NCBI GenBank assembly: GCA_019359075.1
Contig: JAHHIB010000006.1
Span: 82,392-146,391, forward strand
From: Kalymmatonema hyalinum WJT4-NPBG1
Lineage (GTDB): Bacteria > Cyanobacteriota > Cyanobacteriia > Cyanobacteriales > Nostocaceae
Direction of reading: 5' to 3'
DNA: 64,000 nt
Part shown: positions 19,457 to 29,138 of the stretch, in pieces
How the letters are laid out: each line of letters begins with the position of its first letter
Position numbering within the stretch: position 1 is the stretch's first letter
The notes under the pieces: model-generated
Told to the model about the DNA's origin: nothing
Seen by the model: the letters and a program-made list of their open reading frames with translations, nothing else
The model's database searches: none
Translations under genes and position numbers: made by a program

Positions 19457-19540
19457 TCAAGAATGGCTAAAAGGTAGCTATAATCAAGGCTTTCAGACCC
19501 GGAATGCATTATTTAACAAACATCTCGGCTCAATGCCTTT

Positions 19541-20344
19541 ATGACTACTAGTCACGGTTTAATTTTACATCTTTTTCTGAAACAACAACATGGTTCAGTC
19601 ATGAGAGAGGTTGAGGAACTAAACTTAAAAGTCGGTTATGGAATAGAAGGGGATATTAATGCTAACCCCATCAGTCCTAGGCAAATTTTAGTTGTGAGGT
19701 ATGAAGATATTGTAGACTTCGCAATTCCACCAGGGGAATTACGAGAAAATATTGTCATAGCGGGGATAAAACCTGAAAATTTTACTCCTGGTTCTCTTAT
19801 AACTTTTGAGAGCGGTGCTGCTATTCGTTTAACTTTTTATTGTGAACCATGTAAGCGCATAGCTCATTTGGTTGATTCATTGAATAGTCTTCGACATCAA
19901 AGAGGTATTTTAGGTGTCACTATCAATTCCGGTAGAATTCATGTCGGGAATAAGATTCAGGTTCACACTAACAAATTTCCAGCATTATCTGAAAAACCTT
20001 ATGAACGCTTTCTCGATTTTATAGTCAAAGTGCCATCAGGAAAAGTCGTCAATTACAAACAGATCATTCAAGCTATTGGAGTAGATAACAGCTATATTAG
20101 GGCTATTCCTATATATCTGAAAAAAACATCTGCTGATGATTATCCAATTCACAGAGTCTTAGATTCTCAAGGCTATTTAATAAAATATGTTCCGGAGCAA
20201 AAGAAAAAGCTAGAATCTGAAAGTATTGAGGTTTTAGATAAGCTAGATTCATTAAGTAACCGTAATAGATATTTTGTTGATATCAATAAATATTTATATA
20301 AAAACATAATATTTTATTTTCATGAAAATGCAAACTCATATTAA
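19541..20344 (+). CDS. MOSC domain fused to an alkyltransferase-like (MGMT-type) domain
   Basis: Residues 1 to about 145 form a MOSC domain (GYGIEGDINAN, ISPRQILVV, GELRENIVIAGIKPENF, and the conserved Cys in FYCEPCKRI). MOSC domains bind molybdenum cofactor or carry sulphur. Residues about 155-250 match the DNA-binding part of O6-alkylguanine transferases (FLDFIVKVPSGKVVNYKQII, then YPIHRVLDSQGYL). The reactive Cys of PCHR is replaced by Ile (PIHR), as in alkyltransferase-like proteins that bind but do not repair lesions. I know of no standard family with this pairing. The gene stands alone between divergent neighbours. Confidence 0.7.
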   Translation: MTTSHGLILHLFLKQQHGSVMREVEELNLKVGYGIEGDINANPISPRQILVVRYEDIVDFAIPPGELRENIVIAGIKPENFTPGSLITFESGAAIRLTFYCEPCKRIAHLVDSLNSLRHQRGILGVTINSGRIHVGNKIQVHTNKFPALSEKPYERFLDFIVKVPSGKVVNYKQIIQAIGVDNSYIRAIPIYLKKTSADDYPIHRVLDSQGYLIKYVPEQKKKLESESIEVLDKLDSLSNRNRYFVDINKYLYKNIIFYFHENANSY

Positions 20345-20387
20345 AATCATTAATGTTAATTGAGTCAAGAAAGACTAAGCATATCTT

Positions 20388-21338
20388 TCAGGAAGATAAA
20401 TACTGTCCAATCTCTGGTTGTTGACGACGCAGAACAGCTATTGCTTGCTGCTGGATTTGACGAACTCGCTCTCGACTGACATTTAGCTTCTCTCCTATCT
20501 GGGTCAAACTTAGTTCTTGATTGTCTAACAGTCCAAAGCGCAAAATTAAGACCTCACGCTGCATTGGTTTGAGTGATGCTAACAAATTATCCAAGTCCTG
20601 GCGCAGCAGTTGTTGAGTTATCTGTTCATTGGGTGAGATGCCTTCATCGCTGAGAAGTTCACTCAATTGTGTGTCTTGGTTATCCCCCACTTTCATATCT
20701 AAAGAAACTGTTCCACGAGCAACACTCAGATATTCTCGAATTTGGCTTGGTTTTAAGTCTAATTTCTCAGCAATTTCTATGACTGTGGCACGCCGACCGA
20801 GTGTTTGAGATAATTCTCGCTGTACCTTCTTTATTTGATTAAGTTTTTCGGTAATATGAATCGGTAGCCTGACTGTGCGTGATTTCTCGGCAATCGCCCT
20901 TGTGATTGCTTGGCTAATCCACCAGTAGGCATAGGTTGATAATTTATAACCTCGGTTGGGATCAAACTTTTCTATACCTCGTTGTAAACCGATTGCTCCT
21001 TCTTGAACCAAATCTAAGAACTCTAGATTCCGACGCTGGTATTTTTTAGCTATCGAAACGACCAGTCGTAGGTTGGCTGTGATCATCTTTTGCTTGGCGA
21101 CTTTCCCTTGCTGAAGTATTTGAGTGACTTCAGCTTCGCTTTGATTGACAAAATTAGCTAATTCTGCCAGGGTTGGTTGGCGATTCAATTGTTGAGTCAG
21201 GTGCTGTTTGTGCTGCTCAATGGCAATCATTTGCTGTACAAGCCTGCCATAAGCAATTTCTTGGTCTGCTGTTAACAAGGGAAACTGACCAATTTCTTGT
21301 AAATAAACGCGAACCATGTCAGAACTCAGGCTGGACAT
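20388..21338 (-). CDS. group 2 RNA polymerase sigma factor (RpoD family)
   Basis: The 316-residue protein has all core regions of a non-essential sigma-70 factor. Region 1.2 is DMVRVYLQEIGQFPLLT, region 2 is NLRLVVSIAKKYQRRN with YAYWWISQAITRAI, and region 4.2 is LSLTQIGEKLNVSRERVRQI. The length and absence of a long region 1.1 are typical of cyanobacterial group 2 factors (SigB-E type), used in stress or nutrient responses. The exact subtype cannot be set from sequence alone. No operon partner is visible. Confidence 0.95.
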   Translation of the reverse strand: MSSLSSDMVRVYLQEIGQFPLLTADQEIAYGRLVQQMIAIEQHKQHLTQQLNRQPTLAELANFVNQSEAEVTQILQQGKVAKQKMITANLRLVVSIAKKYQRRNLEFLDLVQEGAIGLQRGIEKFDPNRGYKLSTYAYWWISQAITRAIAEKSRTVRLPIHITEKLNQIKKVQRELSQTLGRRATVIEIAEKLDLKPSQIREYLSVARGTVSLDMKVGDNQDTQLSELLSDEGISPNEQITQQLLRQDLDNLLASLKPMQREVLILRFGLLDNQELSLTQIGEKLNVSRERVRQIQQQAIAVLRRQQPEIGQYLSS

Positions 21339-21514
21339 ACAACGCCGGATACTTCTCCATAATTAGACGAGTTTAAAATTATAAATCAAATTGCTCAAGA
21401 ATTTTCTAACTTTCTATTTTAGAAAATAAGATATTTTATGATTATTCGCCAAACTTTTAAGATGAAGCGAGTTCTCTTAATCTTAAACGCTACCGTAGCT
21501 TCTCGTTTTGTTGA

Positions 21515-22036
21515 TTAATCAATCTGTGTTACTAGCCATTGCCACTCGGTTACTACGGTGTTGGGTACGTTAAGAACTAGTGGCTTTTCAGCAGCAATTG
21601 GCACATAAAGTTTGAGTCCATTAGTTGTTGGCAATTTAGCTAAGACATTAGTTAAGTTATATTCACCCACATTAAGAGCAGGTGCAGTGACAGCATATAC
21701 ATCTGATGCACTTAGCAATTTTCCTTCTGTTGTCTTGATTTCTAAGGCTTGGGGGTGAGCAATTTCAAATACACCAGGAAAACCAACCAAACGCAACCTT
21801 AAATCCGGTGTTACACTTTGATAATTTTGTTTGAAGAGTAATACTTGCCAAGAGTATCCTTTTTTATCTAGGATAGATACTTGCGAGTGATAACGCAAAA
21901 CGCCAGGGGAATCGTGATGTTGCCGCAGCAGCGCCTGTGCTGACTCTACACTCCATCCCTCAAAAGTCAACGCTAGAACAATAACCAAGGCGCAATGCCA
22001 TAAATATTGCCAAAATTTTCGCTTCAGGTGACACAT
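21515..22036 (-). CDS. DUF3122-type exported cyanobacterial protein
   Basis: The chosen start (ATG at 22034-22036) gives 173 residues and places a signal peptide (FWQYLWHCALVIVLALTFEG, cleaved near AQA) at the N-terminus. A longer frame from 22138 adds residues that overlap a dispersed repeat and is less likely. The mature part (LRQHHDSPGVLRYHSQVSIL, then WQVLLFKQ and LRLVGFPGV) matches the DUF3122 family, restricted to cyanobacteria and of unknown role. It probably acts in the periplasm or thylakoid lumen. Confidence 0.7.
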   Translation of the reverse strand: MCHLKRKFWQYLWHCALVIVLALTFEGWSVESAQALLRQHHDSPGVLRYHSQVSILDKKGYSWQVLLFKQNYQSVTPDLRLRLVGFPGVFEIAHPQALEIKTTEGKLLSASDVYAVTAPALNVGEYNLTNVLAKLPTTNGLKLYVPIAAEKPLVLNVPNTVVTEWQWLVTQID

Positions 22037-22099
22037 ACACTCAATATTTATTTGACTGGGTGATAAAGTCCATCTTTTTGAGAAAAAATTTTGGATGAT

Positions 22100-22136
22100 G
22101 GCGATCGCTGCGAAGGCGGGCACTTCGTGCCATCGC
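22100..22136. repeat. small palindromic dispersed repeat with HIP1 core
   Basis: The stretch begins GGCGATCGC and ends GCCATCGC around a GC-rich imperfect stem. It has the same overall form as 15851-15885. It lies just upstream of the DUF3122 start. The following 22137-22663 segment has no gene I can support. Confidence 0.5.
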
Positions 22137-22663
22137 ACCCTGGGACAACAACCATAAGTTGTCCAAAATGGTCACTTTATGCTTGTTATTATTTAAACTC
22201 TGACGAGAGCCGCCCTTTAAAGCCTATCTTTGCCGCAGTGGTAGAGGTCAGCGATCGCACCTCAAAGCCCCCATTTCTGCTACTCAATCTCTATGGTGGG
22301 CTACACTACAGTAAACCTTCCGTCTGGAGAGTCGGTCAACTAGAAGTTTTTGACTGTCATAGGCAAAATATGTAATTTGTAGGGGTTCTCACATTCGGAG
22401 AACAATTTATACCGCTCAGAACTGCTGGTGCCGTAGGCAATCGCTCAAGATTTTTTGTCCCAATGCCACAGCCCTTCATTAAATGTCGATGAGAGTTAAC
22501 TCTGTTTTCTTGACCGACTCAGACACGAACTATCCCCGCAGGTTCGGTTATTACGAATATAACTTTCAGGATAACCAAATAAACATAGCTATCCCGCAGC
22601 CTATCAGTTACAAAATATTGACAGAATTGATAAAAACGGAAGAACAGTCGGCTTCGGCTGCCA

Positions 22664-23080
22664 TTAGTTGAAGTATTGAGTCAAAAAGGGGGCTACTCTT
22701 GGAAGCGCATCCGCTATCGCCCTGCTCTGACTCGCTCGCTTGCTTGGGTAGCCGATTCGTGCAAAAAAGATTGGGAAACGCTCAAGCTTGGGGCACAGCA
22801 AGGACTGATCCGGCGCTCAGTATTTAGATGAGTCTGGTTGTACCTGTGTGCGTTCTGCAGAATACAGTTATGCTCTCAGAGGGGTGCAAAAATCCATTCG
22901 TCAACGCCCTCGACGGGGCAGACGCATTAATATCTTGGGGGTTTCGGAACCAGGAGTGCAATTTGACGGGAGCTTTAATGGTGGGAATGCTTAAAGCCCC
23001 AACCTACGTGGAACTGATGGATTGACAGGCTCATATTGCCCAACAGCATCTTGATACTACTGGACAAATAACGGTGATGT
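22664..23080 (+). pseudogene. IS630-family transposase remnant
   Basis: Several frames together spell an IS630-type transposase middle. VEVLSQKGGYSWKRIRYRP is followed by SLAWVADSCKKDWETL, then after a frame change QYLDESGCTCVRSAEYSYAL with RPRRGRRINILG. A later frame gives LKAPTYVELMD, a stop, then QAHIAQQHLDTTGQITVM. At least two frameshifts and an in-frame TGA are present. The first catalytic Asp (YLDES) is kept; the rest of the DDE domain is lost where the sequence runs into the MFS gene's stop at 23081. Confidence 0.75.
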
Positions 23081-24406
23081 TTAAATGGTATTGCTATCGG
23101 GCAATATATCCTCTGCATTTTTGATGATTTTGAAGAGATACCCACCTAAGCCAATTAATATACCTAATAAACCTAGAATAAAAAGGACTAGACCCATTCC
23201 AGCACCAGGACCAATACCAATGATTCCGCCGAACATAGGTACAATGCTACCTTCTGGTTGCATTGCTGGCTCAAAAACGTAGTCAGCTAGCGGTCCTGCA
23301 ATAATTATGGCTAAAGGCATAGTAATTTCTCCTATCTGGCGTTGCACGCCAAAAACACGCCCTTGCAAATCGGGTGGTACTTTGGCTTGCCAGATAGCTT
23401 GATTACAGCCATATGCAATCGGGGGAAAGAATTTAGTAAAAAAGGCGGCTGTAGCCCAAACAGGAAGGTTCTGTCCCAGTCCCATCAGCATTGTACCCAG
23501 TAGGCTAGTAAATGCTACGCCAAGCAAAACCCCGTGTATTTTGCGCGTCGGACCACCCCAACAGCTCATCAACACACCGCCAGCTATTCCTCCAATACCA
23601 AAAGCTGAACTTACAATTCCAAATATGACCTGATTGTTATTCGAGCGAGCCAAAATCATGGGTGCAAACAAAGCCATGTAGAAGCCGAAAGTGATGTTGA
23701 TAGTGAAGAAAATAAGTACAAGTCCGCTAAGGCTGGGACGCTTAGAAATGTAGCGGAATCCGTAAATAGAATCTTGCCATAAACTAACGCTACTAACTTT
23801 TTCAACGGCTGTTTTTTCTGGCTGGGGAATATGTATGAAAAGTAATGCACTTATTGCTACTAGAAAAGTTAATATATCAATGGTCATAATACCTTTTATG
23901 CCAATAAGCGCAAACAAAAAGCCTGCCAATACTGGAGCGGTAACACCCGAAATAGATTCCAAAAGTGAGAGCATACCGCTAGCTTGAGTGTATTGAGCTT
24001 TTGACAGCATCATGGATATGGAAGCGTAATAAGCTGGAAATTGAAAAGATTCAAATATTGAGGCAATAGCTGTCGTGAGATACAGATGTTTCACTTCCAA
24101 ATTGTTAGTGGCATAAAGTACTAATAAGCCAATTGTTACCAAACCTGCGCCCAAGTCGCTGATAAATAAAATCAGTTTTCGATTCCAGCGATCTACCAGC
24201 GCACCAGCAATAGGGCTGAGTAGTATAGATGGCATAAAGGAACAGAAGAATACCAAAGCTGTAGCTGTGGCTTGTTCGGTTATTGTGTATGTCCATATAG
24301 TAAGAGTAAAGCGGGTCATAGCAGTACCCAACTGTGAAATCACCTGACCAAACCAGATGACTGTAAATCCTTTCATGCCAGTTAGTAGCTTTGCTTTTCT
24401 CATCAA
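23081..24406 (-). CDS. MFS exporter, EntS/MFS_3-like, probable metallophore export
   Basis: The 441-residue protein has about 12 hydrophobic segments and the MFS loop 2-3 motif GALVDRWNRK (about residues 67-76). The N-terminus (FTVIWFGQVISQLGTAMTRF) is typical of the MFS_3/EntS-type exporters that accompany siderophore and peptide biosynthesis genes. It is the last gene of the minus-strand NRPS-PKS run, 73 bases after the NRPS stop. Export of the locus product from cytoplasm to periplasm is inferred. Confidence 0.85.
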   Translation of the reverse strand: MMRKAKLLTGMKGFTVIWFGQVISQLGTAMTRFTLTIWTYTITEQATATALVFFCSFMPSILLSPIAGALVDRWNRKLILFISDLGAGLVTIGLLVLYATNNLEVKHLYLTTAIASIFESFQFPAYYASISMMLSKAQYTQASGMLSLLESISGVTAPVLAGFLFALIGIKGIMTIDILTFLVAISALLFIHIPQPEKTAVEKVSSVSLWQDSIYGFRYISKRPSLSGLVLIFFTINITFGFYMALFAPMILARSNNNQVIFGIVSSAFGIGGIAGGVLMSCWGGPTRKIHGVLLGVAFTSLLGTMLMGLGQNLPVWATAAFFTKFFPPIAYGCNQAIWQAKVPPDLQGRVFGVQRQIGEITMPLAIIIAGPLADYVFEPAMQPEGSIVPMFGGIIGIGPGAGMGLVLFILGLLGILIGLGGYLFKIIKNAEDILPDSNTI

Positions 24407-24479
24407 ATTTCTCTCTTGTTATTGGTTCATTAGAATTGCTGTATTATTCCTAATAAATTACAATCCGGCTTTTGGAAGA

Positions 24480-27400
24480 CTACAACCGAACGATTAATGA
24501 AATGAGCGATCGCACTGTCTCCATCAAAGATTCGGCTAGACTCTCAATTGTGGACTGTCGATAAACATTTTCACTATAGATAAAATCTACCTCCAGGCTG
24601 TTCTCAGATATTACCCCGATGACATCTAGTAAATGCGGTCGATTTCCTTGTTTTTGCCTAATTGTTCCGGGAGATTCTGGGGCAAATTGGAATAAAGAAG
24701 CTTGAGAAAAATCTACTTGACCAAAGTAGTTGAAGGCAACTTCAGCTTGAGGTAAAGACCTTAATTTTTCGGCAACTTGAGTATTTGGTGTAAGATAGCG
24801 AAGAATACCGTAGCCGATGCCTCGGTTGGGAATGCGCTGAATTTGCTGTTTGACCGATCGCAACACATCCTCCAAAGTATCTCCATTGCCCATATCTAAA
24901 AACACAGGGTAAATGCTGGTAAACCATCCCACAGTGCGAGATACATCCATATCTTCTAAGATTTCCTCGCGTCCATGACCCAAGAAGTTAAGCAACAGAG
25001 AACTTTTGCCTGTCCACTGGGACATGGCACATAGTAAGCTAGTCAACAACACCTCTTGAGCTTGAGTGCCATAAATAGGAAACTCCCGCAGCAGCACATG
25101 AGTTTCTTTTTCATTGAGAAACCTGGAAACAGTGCGGCTAGAACATTCAGTATTAATGCCTTCAGGATAGTCCACTGGCAGAGGGTTTGCTTGTTTGGGT
25201 AGGGTTTCCAGCCAGTAAGACAACTCTTGCTGAATGTTATCCGACTGTGCATATTTGATCAGTTGTTGAGACCATTGCTGGTAAGAAGTACTCTTGGGGG
25301 GAAGTTGAATAGCTTGACCGCTATTGAGCTGCTGATAGAGTGTTTGGAGATCCTCTACCAAAAACCGCATCGAAACCGCGTCAATTACTAGGTGATGGGC
25401 AACTATTAATAGGAGGTCTGACTTTTGGGAACCAAGTTCAAAGAGAACAACCCCTATCAGTGGTTCTTGGGACAAATTGAAGTTAGCCAGTAACTCTGCT
25501 GCCGTTGCATTGATCGCTTGTTGGCGATCGCTCGTTGGTACGTGCGATAAATTAATTCGCTCAAAAGCGAGCGCCGCCCCAGGACTGGCGTTATACTGCT
25601 CCCAGCCAGAAACATTTCGTTCAAAGCGCAGGCGGAGTGCATCGTGATACAGCAGTAAATGTTGGAAAGCTGCTTCCAGCACACAGACATCTACTTTTTG
25701 CCGCACCTCCAGCAGCCACGTCAAGTTCCAGGGATAAGAGTTTGGCAGATCCTGCTCGAATAAAAAGTGCTGGATGGGGGTGAGGGGAACCAAACCCGTT
25801 ACAGGTTCCTGTTCGGTGCAGACTGCCGTCGCCGTGCTAGCTACTGCTGCTACTTCAACAATAGTTGGATACCCAAACATCTGTCTGGGTGTTAGTTGAA
25901 TACCTGCTTGCTTGGCACGAGCGATCGTCTGCATAATGAGAATCGAATCTCCACCCAAGGCAAAGAAGTTGTCGTTAATGCCTACAGGTTTGACAGCAAG
26001 TACCTCAGCCCAAATTTCCGTTAGTATCTTCTCTATGGGAGTGCGAGGTGGCACATATTCAGTACGGCTACGCGCTGACGTGAGAGTAGGAATTCCTACC
26101 TCAAATTCGCTGTTGACTTGCTCAGGTGCTGGTAATGCCCGCCGATCCACTTTGCCGTTAGCTGTCAGTGGCAGGGCATCCAACACCATGAACGCAAAAG
26201 GCACCATATACTCAGGCAGTTTCTCGCTCAAGAAGTGGCGCAGTTCATCAACGGTAGGGGCTGGCTTTTGCACGGGGACTACATACGCCACCAAACGCTT
26301 ATTGCTTTGCTGTTGATCTGCCATAACGACAGCTTGATGCACAGCCGGATGCTGCACCAAAGCCGCCTCAATTTCTCCTAACTCAATGCGGTATCCGCCG
26401 ACTTTAACCTGGTAATCTTCCCGTCCTAAAAACTCAATTTGACCGTTTGGTAAATAGCAACCTAAGTCCCCTGTACGGTACAAGCGACTACCAGTAACGG
26501 GATGAGTGATAAAGTTGGCAGCAGTCTTTTGCTCATCCCGCCAGTAACCTTTTGCTAAACCAATTCCCCCAATATATAGCTGTCCCGGCACCCATACAGG
26601 ACAAGGTTCTAGTGCCTCATTCAAGACGTAAAATTGCTGGTTGGTCATCGGACAACCGTAGGGGATGCTTTTCCAGCTTGGGTCGATAGTTTCAATCGGG
26701 TAAAGAATTGACCAGATTGAAGCTTCGGTAGCACCTCCTAGACTGATGACTTGAGCATTTCTAGCTATAGCTTTAATTCGAGAAGTCAGAGGTAATGGCA
26801 ACCAGTCTCCACTTAGAAGCACTAGGCGTAAAGAGGTCAGGGAAAATTCTGGTCGCACATTGGCATATTCCACTAACATCTGCATTAAGGCGGGTACTGA
26901 GTTCCAAACAGTAATTTGCTCGTGTGCGATCGCATCCAACCAATGAGATGGGTCTTTAGCCGCATTCGCTTGGGGAATGACAATTGTTGCCCCAGCAGCT
27001 AAAGTACCGAAAATGTCGTAGACCGACAAGTCAAAACTGAGGGAGGAAAGCGCGAATACTCGGTCAGATGAGTTAACATCAAAACGTTTATTGATATCGA
27101 GGATGGTGTTAACTGCTCCGCGATGGTCTATCATCACTCCTTTAGGCATCCCGGTAGAACCAGAAGTGTAGATAACATAGGCTAAATCTTCGGGTTGCTG
27201 TACCGGATGCAAAGGCTGGTGTTTTTCAGATAGCAGTTCTTTTATGTCTACATAAATTCGCTTTACAAAAGAAGGTAACTCTAAGGTTTGATTCAGTTTT
27301 AATTGGGTTAAAACTAAGCTGACTTGTGCTTGTTGTAGTAAATGCGTAAGCCGCTGATTAGGCAATCCTGGGTCGATGGGTACGTAGGCAGCACCAGCAG

Positions 27401-29138
27401 CTAAGATGCCCAAAACAGCTACGACTTGCTCCCATCCTTTCTCCATAACGACAGCCACCAGAGTGTTTGGCTTTGCACCCAAGTGCCGCAGTCGGTGTCC
27501 CAATGCCTGTGAAAGGCTATGCAACTCTTGGTAAGTCAAGGTGCGCTTTGGTGCAATAATGGCGGCATGATGGGGATGCTGTTTTACCTGAGCCTCAAAT
27601 AAAGTGTGTAGCAGCAAATCTGGTACTGGTAGCGTGGTGCTATTGATAGCTTCAAAAAGCTCAATTTGGGCATTTGGTAACAGTTGCCGTCTGGTTTTCA
27701 ACCAAACCGATTCATCATTAGCCAAACGAAACAGAAAACCACAATAAGCTTCAAACATATCAGAAAGAAGCCCACCGGGGAAAAGTTCCTCGACAGCATC
27801 CCAGTTAAAAACTAAAGTTTCTTCTTCCTCATAAACTTGATGATCTAGCAAAACTTGAGGTGTCTGGGTGATGCTGTAAACTACCGAGCCAAATGGGGCG
27901 AATGGGTCAGTATTCTGTCCGGCTTCTGTTAAAGTAAGGGTGCTGGTAAATACGACTGGCATCAGAGCTTTTGACTCCTGAGTTTGGATGCGAGCCAATT
28001 CTCGCAACACCTGCACTCCGTCAAAGTAGCGATGATCTAAATCTTCCCAAAGTTGCTCTTGTATGTTTCGAGCATGGGTTTCAAACGAATCTAAAGTTGA
28101 GTTGTCTATGGCAAGTAAGCTTAATGAGGTGAAGTCACCAACAATTTCGTTGATTTGGGGATGTAGGGGTAGGCGATTAAATAGCGTTAGGTTGATGGTA
28201 AATCGGGGACATTTGCTCCAGACACTCAGAACTTCGGCAAAAGCAGCTAATAGCACTCCTGATGGCGTTAAACCTGCTTGATTTGCTCGTGTTTTCAGTT
28301 GTTGCCAGATTTCTGGTTGTAGCGTTGCACTCCGACGCACAAACCGAGGGGAATGTAGCAAGCTGGGATGTTTTGCCAAAGGTAATTCGGGTGCGGGTGG
28401 TAGGGTATGAATTCGCCTCAGCCAATAGTCCCGCGATCGCTCATACTCGCAAGAACCTTGCAGCGCGACACAAGCGAGAACATAATCTCGGAACGATACC
28501 GCGATCGCACCTAGAGGAGCATCGGCATCTTGGTAAAGTTCCCAAAGTTCTTGCAATAGAACTTGCAGACTCCAGTCATCACCAATTAACAAGTCGAAGC
28601 TGATATGTTGCCGAATGCACCGTTCATTTAATATAGAAACACGAATGTCAAATAAAGGCCATTGATCGGTTGGCAGTATTTGATGAGACATTTTCTGGCG
28701 AGTCGCTTCTAATTGCGAAGCTGCTACCTCTGGACTTTCTTTGCGTAGATCCAACACTTGAATTTCATAAGGTGGTACAGAGTCCAGAATTTGCTGTTCT
28801 CCAGAAGGTAAGACAATCGCTCGCAGCATTTCGTGACGTTCGATTAACCGCTGCCAAGCTTTTTCATATCTTTCTAAATCTAAATTGATGCTTTCAATTT
28901 CCCAGTAAGCATGAGCTGCTACATTGCCCAATTCCAGCGCTTCACTGCGACCGATCCAGTAAGCTTGTTGAATGTTAGTAAGTGGGAAAGGTTGGTGCCG
29001 TTTTTCTGGAGCGGACACTATAGGAGGAAGTGGTTGCGTTTGCGAAAGTTCTATTCCTTCCTCTTCAAGTAAATATGCGAGAAGATCGCGCTCTTCGGTA
29101 GAAAGTTCATTTCCGTCTGCAAAGCTTTTGATATTCAT
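24480..29138 (-). CDS. NRPS, Cy-A(Cys)-PCP-E
   Basis: This is the last assembly-line enzyme. Residues about 50-480 are a heterocyclization domain (FPLTNIQQAYWIGR and the Cy motif D-LLIG-D-DW-S near 185). Residues about 505-1020 are an adenylation domain with YVIYTSGSTGMPKGV. Its specificity residues read D-L-Y-N-L-S-L-I-W, the known cysteine code. The carrier protein has LGGDSI with Ser near 1064. Residues about 1112-1545 are an epimerization domain (HHLVIDAVSM near 1247, and DVSRTVGWFTSIYPV). Cys should be condensed, cyclised to a thiazoline and epimerised. There is no thioesterase or reductase after it. The start overlaps the PKS stop (TAATG), so translation is coupled. Confidence 0.93.
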   Translation of the reverse strand: MNIKSFADGNELSTEERDLLAYLLEEEGIELSQTQPLPPIVSAPEKRHQPFPLTNIQQAYWIGRSEALELGNVAAHAYWEIESINLDLERYEKAWQRLIERHEMLRAIVLPSGEQQILDSVPPYEIQVLDLRKESPEVAASQLEATRQKMSHQILPTDQWPLFDIRVSILNERCIRQHISFDLLIGDDWSLQVLLQELWELYQDADAPLGAIAVSFRDYVLACVALQGSCEYERSRDYWLRRIHTLPPAPELPLAKHPSLLHSPRFVRRSATLQPEIWQQLKTRANQAGLTPSGVLLAAFAEVLSVWSKCPRFTINLTLFNRLPLHPQINEIVGDFTSLSLLAIDNSTLDSFETHARNIQEQLWEDLDHRYFDGVQVLRELARIQTQESKALMPVVFTSTLTLTEAGQNTDPFAPFGSVVYSITQTPQVLLDHQVYEEEETLVFNWDAVEELFPGGLLSDMFEAYCGFLFRLANDESVWLKTRRQLLPNAQIELFEAINSTTLPVPDLLLHTLFEAQVKQHPHHAAIIAPKRTLTYQELHSLSQALGHRLRHLGAKPNTLVAVVMEKGWEQVVAVLGILAAGAAYVPIDPGLPNQRLTHLLQQAQVSLVLTQLKLNQTLELPSFVKRIYVDIKELLSEKHQPLHPVQQPEDLAYVIYTSGSTGMPKGVMIDHRGAVNTILDINKRFDVNSSDRVFALSSLSFDLSVYDIFGTLAAGATIVIPQANAAKDPSHWLDAIAHEQITVWNSVPALMQMLVEYANVRPEFSLTSLRLVLLSGDWLPLPLTSRIKAIARNAQVISLGGATEASIWSILYPIETIDPSWKSIPYGCPMTNQQFYVLNEALEPCPVWVPGQLYIGGIGLAKGYWRDEQKTAANFITHPVTGSRLYRTGDLGCYLPNGQIEFLGREDYQVKVGGYRIELGEIEAALVQHPAVHQAVVMADQQQSNKRLVAYVVPVQKPAPTVDELRHFLSEKLPEYMVPFAFMVLDALPLTANGKVDRRALPAPEQVNSEFEVGIPTLTSARSRTEYVPPRTPIEKILTEIWAEVLAVKPVGINDNFFALGGDSILIMQTIARAKQAGIQLTPRQMFGYPTIVEVAAVASTATAVCTEQEPVTGLVPLTPIQHFLFEQDLPNSYPWNLTWLLEVRQKVDVCVLEAAFQHLLLYHDALRLRFERNVSGWEQYNASPGAALAFERINLSHVPTSDRQQAINATAAELLANFNLSQEPLIGVVLFELGSQKSDLLLIVAHHLVIDAVSMRFLVEDLQTLYQQLNSGQAIQLPPKSTSYQQWSQQLIKYAQSDNIQQELSYWLETLPKQANPLPVDYPEGINTECSSRTVSRFLNEKETHVLLREFPIYGTQAQEVLLTSLLCAMSQWTGKSSLLLNFLGHGREEILEDMDVSRTVGWFTSIYPVFLDMGNGDTLEDVLRSVKQQIQRIPNRGIGYGILRYLTPNTQVAEKLRSLPQAEVAFNYFGQVDFSQASLFQFAPESPGTIRQKQGNRPHLLDVIGVISENSLEVDFIYSENVYRQSTIESLAESLMETVRSLISLIVRL

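Noticed and set aside
22483..22671. 62-codon plus-strand frame before the IS630 remnant
   Set aside because: No recognisable motif and no ribosome-binding site. The frame ends where the transposase relic begins.
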